Shown one piece after another: positions 15,401 through 21,319 of a stretch of 34,735 nucleotides of DNA; position 1 is the first letter of the stretch; every line of letters begins with the position of its first letter. The position numbers and the translations under genes were made by a program. Below the pieces are notes generated by a model, which did not search any database, was not told the origin of the DNA, and saw only the letters and a program-made list of their open reading frames with translations. Source of the stretch: an uncultured Oscillospiraceae bacterium (GTDB lineage Bacteria; Bacillota; Clostridia; Oscillospirales; Oscillospiraceae); NCBI GenBank assembly GCA_944386885.1, contig CALXCU010000088.1, forward strand, positions 1 to 34,735, given 5' to 3'.

Positions 15401-17393
15401 GCTGGACGGGGCCACGCAACGCCTGTGCGCCGGCGCGCCCTACGCCGACAGCCGCCGCAACCGGGCCCAGCTGGGCAAGATGCTGGCGGCCTGGCCCAAG
15501 GGAGAGGGCGATGCCCAGTCGGTGGGTGCCTATCTCCTCCACGCCCTGGAGGCCCAGGGGGAGAAGCTCCCCGAGTGGAAGGAAAAGACCCAGCTGGACG
15601 CGGTGGTGGAGTACCTGGCCGTCCAGGCCCAGGCACTGGGCTGTCAGAGCCGCCTGCGCCTGTGGCTGCCCCCTCTGCCCGAGCAGCTGGCCCTCGCGCA
15701 GCTCCCGGGCGCCTCCCCGGCGGCGGCGCCCCCGGGAAGCTGGAGCGGCGAGGGGGAGGAGTGGACGCTGGAGACGCCGGTGGGCCTGTGCGACGCGCCG
15801 GAGAGCCAGCTCCAGCCCGTTCTCTCGGTGGACTTTGCCGCAAACGGCAACTACGCCCTGTGCGGCGTGGTGGACTGCGGCAAGAGCACCTTCCTCCAGA
15901 CGGTGCTCTTCGGCCTCATCAACCGCTACAGCCCGGAGCACCTGAACATCTACGCCCTGGACTTCAGCGCCGGAAAGCTCTCGGTCTTTCGGGAGGCGCC
16001 CCATGTGGGCGGGGTGCTGGACGGAGGAGACCTGAAGGCCGTCCAAAAGCTCTTCGGCATGCTGGAGCGCATGGTGGAGCAGCGCCACAAGCTGCTGGGC
16101 GGGGTGGGCTACCGCCAATATGTAAAGGCCCGCGGCAAGACCCTGCCCGCCGTGCTGGTGGTCATCGACCAATACGCCGCCTTCCGGGAAAAGACCGGAA
16201 ACGCCTATGACGCCGCCCTCCTGCGCCTGTCCGGCGTGGGGGTGAACTGCGGGATCTATCTGATGGTGACGGCGGGGGGCTTTGGCGCAGCGGAGATCCC
16301 CTCCCGCCTGGCCGAAAACCTGCGGGCTACCCTCTGCCTGGAGATGGGGGACAAGTTCAAATACGGCGACGTGCTGCGCACCATGCGTTTTTCCACCCTG
16401 CCCGAGGCCAATGTGAAGGGCCGGGGCCTGGTAAACCTGGGGGGCAGCGTGCTGGAGTTCCAGACCGCCCTCCCCGTGGAGGGGGAGGACGACTACCAGC
16501 GGACATCGGCCATGGAGGCGCGCTGCCGGGCCCTGGCCCAGGCCTGGAAAGGCCGGCGGGCTGCGCCGGTGCCCACTATTCCGGACAAGCCGGTGTGGAG
16601 CCAGTTCCGCGTCCTGGAGGAGTTCCAGAGCCAGATCGCCGGGGACCGCCTGCTCCCCCTTGGTTACCGGGAGGAAGACGCGTCGGTCTTCGGGGTAGAC
16701 CTGAGTCAGACAGCCTGCTACCTGGTGGCGGGCAAGGCCCGCACCGGGCGGACCACCGCCCTGCGCCTGCTGCTGGAGAGTGCCAAAGAGAAGGGCGGAC
16801 GCCTGGTGGTGTGGGATACCCCTGCCGGAGAGCTCCGGCGGCAGGCCGAGGACCTGGGCGCGGCGTATATCAGCGACCGAAAAGGCCTCTTCCAGTTCTG
16901 GCGGGACATCCTGCCGGAGTACGAGCGGCGCAGCCTGAACTATAAAAAGCCCCTCACGGAGCAGGGCCTCTCCGATGAGGAAATTTTCCAGGCCATGGGG
17001 GAGGTCGAGCGCATCTTCGTCTTCATCCACGACCTGGGCGCCTATCTGGACGACGTGTACGCCCCCGCCGACCCCGCCGCCGGCGTGGGGAATATGAGCG
17101 GCCTGGTGGAGAACATCTGGGCCAAGAACAAGCTCTATCAAATCTACTTCTTTGCCGGATTTGATGTGGACAAGACGGCCCAGTACAACGGCCGCCGGGC
17201 CTTCCACGCCTTTACCGGCTATCACACAGGCCTCCTCCTGGGAGGTGAGGCGGACCGGCAGAAGCTCTTCCCCTTTGACAACCTCCCCTATGCCGAGCGG
17301 GGCAAGCCGACCAAGCCGGGGCTGGCTCTCTCGGCGGCGGCTGACCGGCCGGGCCAGGCTGAGAAGGTGGTCCTGCCCCAATGGAAGGGGTAG
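12435..17393 (+). CDS. essC: EssC-type type VII secretion ATPase (FHA + FtsK/SpoIIIE)
   Basis: A 1652-residue motor of the WXG100 secretion system. Order: a degenerate FHA-like domain (1-95); a canonical FHA (95-190) with SAHHARLL and SSNGTFVG; two membrane helices (about 260-279, 292-314); a linker; then three FtsK-type ATPase domains. Domain 1 is complete: Walker A GTTGSGKS (705-712), Walker B LLIVIDEFAEL (810-820), then ILATQKPAGN. Domain 2 keeps GVVDCGKST (1144-1152) and VVIDQY. Domain 3 is degenerate: GKARTGRTT (1433-1441) has Arg where Walker A needs Lys. EssC/EccC normally couples ATP hydrolysis in domain 1 to export of WXG100 proteins, with later domains reading substrate signals. ATG 12435 follows GGGAGGTGA, overlapping the previous stop. 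Membrane-bound, cytoplasmic ATPases. Confidence 0.95.
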   Translation: MSLMLAFYTGGAFEEVLLPADDNTNFAIHLDGARYGLEDDLELGLEAVDGGWSVRPSAAFRLLCQDEDAFGRVLEPGDILRLYPGGERVVTMAVTAAEESLEVLEKFSLAGLSEVTIGKAEDNLICVNSLGLVSAHHARLLRRGTEWVLEDISSNGTFVGAERAQSGRALPFGACINIFGVKIVLLGDILAVSSRRGGVRIQRASLRPVRPSPALPQVRSAAGKKRYFRRSPRNLPRVCEDLLEIEAPPALRVQEKRPLLLTIGPSFTMAIPMLLGCTLAIYGRGGGGGVYMYTGLVTAVTSALLGVMWALLNLRYNAKREREERELRFEEYSQYLIRTTDYLKEKQAENAAVLREAYPPAAECAGYSRGDARLWNRNPKHPDFLFVRVGQGDIPFQMDIRVQARRFSLTSDALAQQPESLREQYRLLRDVPVGVDLRARQLVGVVGRDMRGAFALSRMLVVQLAATHCYTEVKLAFLGASGAGEWEFARWLPHTWSEDRKLRFFARSQEESREVLYALSKIVQARAEEAEAGSPPPLPHYILFVDSPALLEKEPAARYILDPKPEYGVTTVLLAQRQEDLPNACEYMIEDTAAASAIYSLADPLDQRQEVRFDGVDRAQADAFARRLSAVRVNELSGGGDIPAMLDFFDLLNVNALEELDVAGRWKKNRTYESLRAPIGRKAGGADCYLDIHEKYHGPHGVLAGTTGSGKSETLQTYILSLAVNFSPQDVAFLLIDFKGGGMANLFATLPHTAGIISNLSGSQIHRAMVSIKSENLRRQRLFGEYGVNHIDAYTKLYKNREASEPLPHLLIVIDEFAELKREQNDFMRELISVAQVGRSLGVHLILATQKPAGNVDDNIRSNARFKLCLRVQDKQDSVDMLHRPDAAYITQVGRGYLQVGSDEVFELFQSAWSGARYDEDRRLGRMETARMLDAAGRAAMAGSWAEMRRKERRRLAWAGLLAQYLQEACAALGLSPAQCREGQNAQRALDGATQRLCAGAPYADSRRNRAQLGKMLAAWPKGEGDAQSVGAYLLHALEAQGEKLPEWKEKTQLDAVVEYLAVQAQALGCQSRLRLWLPPLPEQLALAQLPGASPAAAPPGSWSGEGEEWTLETPVGLCDAPESQLQPVLSVDFAANGNYALCGVVDCGKSTFLQTVLFGLINRYSPEHLNIYALDFSAGKLSVFREAPHVGGVLDGGDLKAVQKLFGMLERMVEQRHKLLGGVGYRQYVKARGKTLPAVLVVIDQYAAFREKTGNAYDAALLRLSGVGVNCGIYLMVTAGGFGAAEIPSRLAENLRATLCLEMGDKFKYGDVLRTMRFSTLPEANVKGRGLVNLGGSVLEFQTALPVEGEDDYQRTSAMEARCRALAQAWKGRRAAPVPTIPDKPVWSQFRVLEEFQSQIAGDRLLPLGYREEDASVFGVDLSQTACYLVAGKARTGRTTALRLLLESAKEKGGRLVVWDTPAGELRRQAEDLGAAYISDRKGLFQFWRDILPEYERRSLNYKKPLTEQGLSDEEIFQAMGEVERIFVFIHDLGAYLDDVYAPADPAAGVGNMSGLVENIWAKNKLYQIYFFAGFDVDKTAQYNGRRAFHAFTGYHTGLLLGGEADRQKLFPFDNLPYAERGKPTKPGLALSAAADRPGQAEKVVLPQWKG

Positions 17394-17397
17394 GCGT

Positions 17398-18117
17398 ATG
17401 CTGACCATCACCGTATGCGCTGCCCCGGCCCAGGAGCGCCGGGAATTGGAGGAGATCTGCCGGGAGTTAGCCGCCCGGGAGAGCGGCGAGGACCTGGAGT
17501 GGTTTTCCTGCGGAGCGGTGGAGGAGCTGGAGCGCCGGGCACCGGCCCTGGACGGGACGGACGTGGTCTGCCTGGACATGGCCCAGGACGGGGCGGTAGC
17601 CGCCGCTGAGCGCCTGCGGGCCCGGTGGAGCCAGGCCCTGCTGGTGCTGATTGTAGAGCGCACCCTCTCCCCCCTCCAGTATATCCGGCCCACCATCCTG
17701 GCCGCCGCCCTGATGCTCCGGCCCCTGAGCCGGGAAGAGATGGCCCGGACTATGGAGGAAGTTCTCCTGGCCTGGCGGCAGCGGCAGGGGGACGGCGGCG
17801 GACAGTTTGTTTTCTCCGCCGGCGGGGAGACCCGGCGGGTGCCCTTTGGAGAGATCCTCTATTTTGAGGCCCGGGAAAAGCGCATTTTCCTGCGCACCGG
17901 GTGTCGGGAATACGGCTTTTACGACACGCTGGAGCAGCTCTCCGGCCGCCTGCCGGAGGAGTTCCTGCGCTGCCACAAGAGCTTTATTGTGAACTTGGCC
18001 CACCTGCGCGGGGTCAATTTGAGTCAGAATACCCTGGATCTGGAGGGCGGCGTGGTCCTTCCGGTGTCCCGGACCTATAAACCGGCGGTAAAAGCGTGGA
18101 AGGCGGCGCAGCGATGA
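17398..18117 (+). CDS. LytTR-family regulator with degenerate receiver domain
   Basis: A 239-residue protein. Residues 1-120 resemble a response-regulator receiver but lack the N-terminal acidic pair and the conserved Lys (RPL replaces KPL); only an Asp in VVCLDMAQDG could match the phospho-acceptor. Residues 135-239 are a LytTR DNA-binding domain: VPFGEILYFEAREKRIFLRT, FLRCHKSFIVNL, LPVSRTYKPAVK. LytTR proteins bind pairs of 9-bp direct repeats about 12 bp apart; exactly such a pair lies at 19062-19095, before block B. It likely switches on the substrate genes. Starts 4 bases after the essC stop and overlaps the next gene by ATGA, so it is co-translated with the secretion machine. No histidine kinase is nearby. 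Confidence 0.87.
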   Translation: MLTITVCAAPAQERRELEEICRELAARESGEDLEWFSCGAVEELERRAPALDGTDVVCLDMAQDGAVAAAERLRARWSQALLVLIVERTLSPLQYIRPTILAAALMLRPLSREEMARTMEEVLLAWRQRQGDGGGQFVFSAGGETRRVPFGEILYFEAREKRIFLRTGCREYGFYDTLEQLSGRLPEEFLRCHKSFIVNLAHLRGVNLSQNTLDLEGGVVLPVSRTYKPAVKAWKAAQR

Positions 18118-18797
18118 GCGAGAGTCACTTTATCTTTACGGGCGCGGAGCTGGCCGTCCTGCTCTCGGCCTATGGCGGGGAGACCTTTTTCGGATTTCCC
18201 GGGAAACAGGGGCTGGAGCGGGGGGCGGTGCTCTCGGCGGCCAACGCCCTTACGGCCCGGGGGCTGCTTCAGGCGGGAAACGGGGGCTTCCAGGTCCCGC
18301 CAGGACCGGTGGCCCGGCTGCTGGAACCTTTGAGCGATCCGGAATGGGCGGCGTTTCTCTACCCCAGGGATGAGGGAGAGCCCCAGGTGTGCTACGGCGG
18401 GAAGGGAGGCGCGGTCACCGGCTGCGAGACGGTGCTGGTCCAGCCCGGCGCGGTGCGGTTGTTCCGCTTTTCCCGGGAAACATGGGGGGAGGAGCTGAGC
18501 CGCCGGGAGGCGCTCCCGCCCCTGGCGGAGAAATTCCCCTCCGGCCGGGCGCAGGAGGAGGAAGCCGGCGCCCCGCCCTGGGCACTGGGGGGGGCGGCCC
18601 TGCTGGGAGAGCTCCCGGCGGCCCAGTGGCTGCTGGAGTTCTGGTCCCCCGTCCGGCGCCGGGCGGTGCGGCGGGTAGCGCTGTGCGCTCCGCCGCCTCA
18701 CGCCCTGATTTGGACCCCGGAGGGGGCCCGGCGCACCCGCGACGTGTACCGCGCGGTACAACTGCCCCCCTGGGGGCCGGAGGAGGAAGGGTTATGA
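18114..18797 (+). CDS. unrecognised T7SS-locus protein, possible EspG-like chaperone
   Basis: A 227-residue soluble protein with no signal peptide or membrane helix. The N-terminal part (FTGAELAVLLSAYGG, then VLSAANALTARGLLQAGNGG) looks like a helix-plus-winged-helix unit, followed by mixed strands and a Pro/Gly-rich middle. This order (xxELxxLLxxxGG, RGLL, then alternating beta/alpha) recalls the EspG chaperones of mycobacterial ESX systems, but the resemblance is by eye and weak. It overlaps the LytTR stop and the yukD start by ATGA, so three genes are translationally coupled. That position suggests a substrate chaperone or adaptor. Function uncertain. Confidence 0.6.
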   Translation: MSESHFIFTGAELAVLLSAYGGETFFGFPGKQGLERGAVLSAANALTARGLLQAGNGGFQVPPGPVARLLEPLSDPEWAAFLYPRDEGEPQVCYGGKGGAVTGCETVLVQPGAVRLFRFSRETWGEELSRREALPPLAEKFPSGRAQEEEAGAPPWALGGAALLGELPAAQWLLEFWSPVRRRAVRRVALCAPPPHALIWTPEGARRTRDVYRAVQLPPWGPEEEGL

Positions 18798-19042
18798 TTT
18801 TGGTGGAGCTGGTTGTGCCCGCCCTGAACCGCAGCTATGATTTCCAGCTGGATGAGACGGCCAAGGTGGGCACGCTGGTGGAGGAGATAGTAGAGATGCT
18901 CTGCCGGCGGGAGCGGCGGCAGCTCCCCGCCGGCGGAGAACTCCTGTGCCTGGGCTGGGTGGAGGGGGGCGTACTCCTCCACCCGGAGGCCGCCCTGCGG
19001 GACTACGGCGTCCCCAATGGCGGGCGGCTGATCCTGACATAG
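18794..19042 (+). CDS. esaB: YukD/EsaB ubiquitin-like T7SS protein
   Basis: An 82-residue protein with the YukD ubiquitin-like beta-grasp pattern: ILVELVVPALNRSYDFQLD, a helix TLVEEIVEML, then LLHPEAALRDYGVPNGGRLIL, typical of the family's C-terminal strand (usual length 75-85). EsaB/YukD is a small cytoplasmic core component of Firmicutes type VII secretion, thought to act on EssC or on substrate expression. Starts within the stop of the previous gene (ATGA overlap). Last gene of block A, followed by a 114-base regulatory gap. Its presence supports reading this locus as a true type VII system. Confidence 0.85.
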   Translation: MILVELVVPALNRSYDFQLDETAKVGTLVEEIVEMLCRRERRQLPAGGELLCLGWVEGGVLLHPEAALRDYGVPNGGRLILT

Positions 19043-19061
19043 TGCCCGTTTCCCGGGGAAT

Positions 19062-19095
19062 CGGTCGTTCATCCCAAAAGAGCGGTCGTTCATCC
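19062..19095 (+). promoter_or_regulatory. two 13-bp direct repeats, candidate LytTR operator
   Basis: CGGTCGTTCATCC occurs at 19062-19074 and again at 19083-19095, exactly 21 bp apart (two helical turns). The inner GTCGTTCAT fits the LytTR half-site pattern nnCGTTNAT with 12 bp between 9-bp cores. The LytTR regulator is encoded 0.95 kb upstream. Confidence 0.7.
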
Positions 19096-19125
19096 GGAAG
19101 CCCCCCGAGGGGCCGGGAGATGCGC

Positions 19126-19131
19126 TAGAAT
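19126..19131 (+). promoter_or_regulatory. probable -10 of the block B promoter, no -35
   Basis: TAGAAT stands alone: 17 bases upstream lies CCCCGA (19103-19108), not a -35 hexamer. The second LytTR-like repeat ends 8 bp before that. The layout is that of an activator-dependent promoter about 20 bases ahead of the AAAGGAGG ribosome site. Confidence 0.5.
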
Positions 19132-19156
19132 AGGGCCATCGAAAGGAGGAAGATAC

Positions 19157-19501
19157 GTGGTCGTTCAACTGGAGCCGCTGCTGGAGCTGAGCCGGCGGAT
19201 GACGGCCCTTCAGGAGAGCCTGCTGGAGGAGTCCAGCGAGCTGGCCCGTGTTTTCCAGCACCTGCAGGAGCTGAGCGGAATGGAGGAGGCGGCAGACTGC
19301 CTCCAGCGTCTGCGGCGGAACCTGGAGGAGCAGAGCTGGCAGGCTTACCAGAGCGCCCAAGCCCTTTCGGAGGCGGCCCGCTGCTACAGCCGGTGCGAAC
19401 GGCGTATCTGCGACGAGCTGGAGGAGGCCGTGGTTCGCGGCTCCCGTCTGGAGGGCGGCGCGGTGGACCTGTCCGGCATCCGGGCAATGTTAAACGAGTG
19501 A
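19157..19501 (+). CDS. small helical T7SS-locus protein without WXG motif
   Basis: A 114-residue, nearly all-helical protein with heptad-like leucines (LEPLLELSRRMTALQESLLE, then ELARVFQHLQEL) and no signal peptide. It has no Trp-x-Gly in the helix-turn; its only Trp is in QSWQAYQSA. It may be a partner or chaperone that pairs with the WXG100 proteins, as small helical partners do in other type VII loci. GTG start at 19157 with AAAGGAGG 7 bases before. First gene of block B, 13 bases ahead of the first WXG100 gene. Function not recognised. Confidence 0.7.
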   Translation: MVVQLEPLLELSRRMTALQESLLEESSELARVFQHLQELSGMEEAADCLQRLRRNLEEQSWQAYQSAQALSEAARCYSRCERRICDELEEAVVRGSRLEGGAVDLSGIRAMLNE

Positions 19502-19514
19502 GGGAGGGAGCGCA

Positions 19515-19829
19515 ATGGCCAATGGGATTGAGATCGAGACCGAATCCCTGGCGTCCGATATTCAGAGCATGACCCAGGCGGTGGAGGAGCTGGAGGGCCA
19601 GACCAAGGAGATGTACCAGCTCATGGAGGAGCTGGACCAGATGTGGGACGGCCCGGCCAACGAGGCCTTTCAGGCCCAGTTCGCCGCCGATCACGAGGAG
19701 ATGGAGCGCTTTTGCCGGGCCCTTCGGGAGATGATCGGGGAGATGGAGTACGCCAGAAGGGCGTATGAACAGTGCGAGGAAGAGGTCTACGAGGCTGTAA
19801 CGGCCATCCAGATGGAAGGGGGCGTGTAG
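19515..19829 (+). CDS. WXG100 family protein 1
   Basis: A 104-residue helical hairpin protein with W44-D-G in QMWDGPANEAF between two long helices, the WXG100/ESAT-6 pattern. No classical signal peptide. Near the C-terminus YEQCE (Y-x-x-x-E) resembles the type VII export signal. These proteins are secreted dimers or carriers for larger effectors. Ribosome site GGAGGGAG lies 4 bases before the ATG. Its stop is 2 bases before the next start, so the pair may be made together and form a heterodimer. Confidence 0.85.
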   Translation: MANGIEIETESLASDIQSMTQAVEELEGQTKEMYQLMEELDQMWDGPANEAFQAQFAADHEEMERFCRALREMIGEMEYARRAYEQCEEEVYEAVTAIQMEGGV

Positions 19830-19831
19830 AC

Positions 19832-20167
19832 GTGGCGCAGATGTGGGACAGTCCCGACGTGACGCTGCGCGTCAACCCCGAGACCCTCTTTGCCAAGGCC
19901 CGGGAGGGCGCGCAGGTGCTCACCAGGATGCGGCGCAGCCTTGCGGAGATGGACCGGCTGGTCTCGGGCAGCAGCGGCTACTGGAGGGGCGAGGCGGGGG
20001 ATACCTACCGCAGCTCCTATGAGCAGTACAAGCAGGAGGCCCAGCGGATCTGCCAGCGGCTCCAGGAGCATGTGGATGAGCTTCAGCCCATGGGAGACAC
20101 CTACCGGCAGGCCGAACAGGCCGCCCAGGATCTGGTGGAGACTCTCTCCTCTGACGTGATCATCTGA
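19832..20167 (+). CDS. WXG100 family protein 2
   Basis: A 111-residue WXG100 protein with W51-R-G in SGYWRGEAGDTY. I start at GTG 19832, which has AAGGGGG 9 bases upstream; the in-frame ATG at 19841 lacks a site. The C-terminus DTYRQAEQ carries Y-x-x-x-E, and the last residues LSSDVII are identical to the end of WXG100 protein 5, with the DNA GACGTGATCATCT also conserved. Soluble, no signal peptide; expected to be exported by EssC. Only two bases separate it from the preceding stop. Confidence 0.82.
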   Translation: MAQMWDSPDVTLRVNPETLFAKAREGAQVLTRMRRSLAEMDRLVSGSSGYWRGEAGDTYRSSYEQYKQEAQRICQRLQEHVDELQPMGDTYRQAEQAAQDLVETLSSDVII

Positions 20168-20184
20168 GTGAGGGGAGGGACGGT

Positions 20185-20547
20185 ATGAAGACAGCTTGGC
20201 AAATCGAGTTTGATTTCAGCCAGGCCCGGCAGCAGGCCGGACAGCTGGAAGAGATTGCCCAGCGGCTGGAGGCCCTGGCCCAAAACCAGCTCCAGAGTGC
20301 CCAGGAGGAGCTCCCCTCCTACTGGACGGGCCGGAGCGCCAGCCTGTTCCAGAACAAGCAGGAGCAGCTGCGGCAGAATGTCCTCACTACAGCCCGGGCC
20401 ATCCGGGCGGAGGCGGAGGATATCCGCACCGTAGCCCGCAGGCTCTACGAGGCCGAACAGGCCGCCCTGGAGATCGCCCAGCGCCGGGAGTACGGCGGCA
20501 GCGGCCGGGGCGGCGGCGGTGGCGGAGGGGGCCACGGCGGCAGATAA
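20185..20547 (+). CDS. WXG100 family protein 3 with glycine-rich tail
   Basis: A 120-residue protein. The two-helix WXG100 core has W47-T-G in SYWTGRSASLF. After the second helix comes a tail of about 20 residues made mostly of glycine with a few Arg/His (from about 101), which is unusual for the family. The tail could be a flexible linker, a metal or wall contact, or simply tolerated. GGGGAGGG ribosome site; 17 bases after the previous stop. Exported or partner protein by family. Confidence 0.8.
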   Translation: MKTAWQIEFDFSQARQQAGQLEEIAQRLEALAQNQLQSAQEELPSYWTGRSASLFQNKQEQLRQNVLTTARAIRAEAEDIRTVARRLYEAEQAALEIAQRREYGGSGRGGGGGGGGHGGR

Positions 20548-20604
20548 GCGAGATCCCTAGTTCAGGATGACATACATTCAATATCTCTAAGGAGGAAATC
20601 AATT

Positions 20605-20907
20605 ATGGCCCAGTATACGGTTACGTTCCAGCAGCTCACCACGGCGATTGAGACCCTGACCCAGCTCAACAGCGATTTCAAAACCGCTACCAGCAACCTG
20701 GAGTCCACCGAGGGACAGCTTTGCTCCATGTGGGAGGGCGAGGCGAAGGACACCTTTGACGCGGCCTTCAAGCAGGACAAGGTGCAGATGGACAATTTCT
20801 ATAACGCCATTCAGAACTACATCAACGTTCTCCAGCAGATGCTGGAGAAGTACCGCGCGGCCGAGGCGGCCAACACCGAGACCGCCCAGAACCGCAACTA
20901 TCAGTAA
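20605..20907 (+). CDS. WXG100 family protein 4 (EsxA-like)
   Basis: A 100-residue protein, the standard EsxA length, with W43-E-G in CSMWEGEAKDTF and the C-terminal KYRAAEAAN (Y-x-x-x-E export-type motif). It has the strongest ribosome site of the cluster (AAGGAGG, 9 bases before the ATG) and a codon choice richer in AAG, AAC and TTC than its neighbours. I take this to mean high expression, as expected of a main secreted WXG100. A 57-base AT-richer gap precedes it; I find no convincing promoter there. Confidence 0.88.
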   Translation: MAQYTVTFQQLTTAIETLTQLNSDFKTATSNLESTEGQLCSMWEGEAKDTFDAAFKQDKVQMDNFYNAIQNYINVLQQMLEKYRAAEAANTETAQNRNYQ

Positions 20908-20937
20908 TTCAAACTCAGATTCAAGGAGGATTTTACG

Positions 20938-21252
20938 ATGGACGGCATCATTAAGGTTTCTACCGAGCAGCTCCGCAGCACCGCTTCCGAGTTCAGCAGC
21001 CTGGGCCAGCAGGTGGCCAGCCTCACCAGCGAGATGACTAACACGGTCACCGGCCTCTCCTCCGGCTGGGAGGGCGACGCGGCCCAGGGGTTCATTGAGA
21101 AATTCCGGGGCCTGGAGGACGACATCCAGAAGATGAACCGCATGATCCAGGAGCATGTCACCGACCTGAACGACATGGCCGACACCTACGACAGCGCCAA
21201 CAGCGGCAATGTGGACCTGGTCGGCACCCTTTCTTCCGACGTGATCATCTAA
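20938..21252 (+). CDS. WXG100 family protein 5 (EsxA-like)
   Basis: A 104-residue WXG100 protein with W44-E-G in SSGWEGDAAQGF, a close match to EsxA-type proteins (STEQLRSTASEF start). AAGGAGGA 7 bases before the ATG signals strong translation. The end is DLVGTLSSDVII; the same final LSSDVII is found in WXG100 protein 2. The residue four after Tyr in DTYDSANS is Asn, so the classical Y-x-x-x-D/E is not exact. It may pair with protein 4. Followed by an 11-bp hairpin. Confidence 0.88.
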   Translation: MDGIIKVSTEQLRSTASEFSSLGQQVASLTSEMTNTVTGLSSGWEGDAAQGFIEKFRGLEDDIQKMNRMIQEHVTDLNDMADTYDSANSGNVDLVGTLSSDVII

Positions 21253-21259
21253 CCGGCCC

Positions 21260-21285
21260 GGCGGGAGGGCGAAGGCCCTCCCGCC
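21260..21285 (+). other. perfect 11-bp intercistronic hairpin
   Basis: GGCGGGAGGGC (21260-21270) pairs with GCCCTCCCGCC (21275-21285) around GAAG. It starts 7 bases after a WXG100 stop and has no T-tract. Likely protects the abundant WXG100 message from decay or thins out readthrough to downstream genes. Confidence 0.65.
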
Positions 21286-21319
21286 CGCGGCGGCGGGCGA
21301 AAAAGACGAGGTGAGAGAA

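Noticed and set aside
14955-17696. 913-codon minus-strand open frame opposite essC
   Set aside because: Shadow frame produced by G/C third positions; the plus strand encodes unmistakable FtsK/EssC motifs over the same span.
19100-19113. CCCC-CGA-GGGG as a terminator after yukD
   Set aside because: Stem of only four to five pairs and no T-tract; better explained as part of the promoter region.
20548-20604. Possible internal promoter before the EsxA-like gene
   Set aside because: The gap is AT-richer, but no -35/-10 pair with correct spacing is present (ATGACA has no matching -10).
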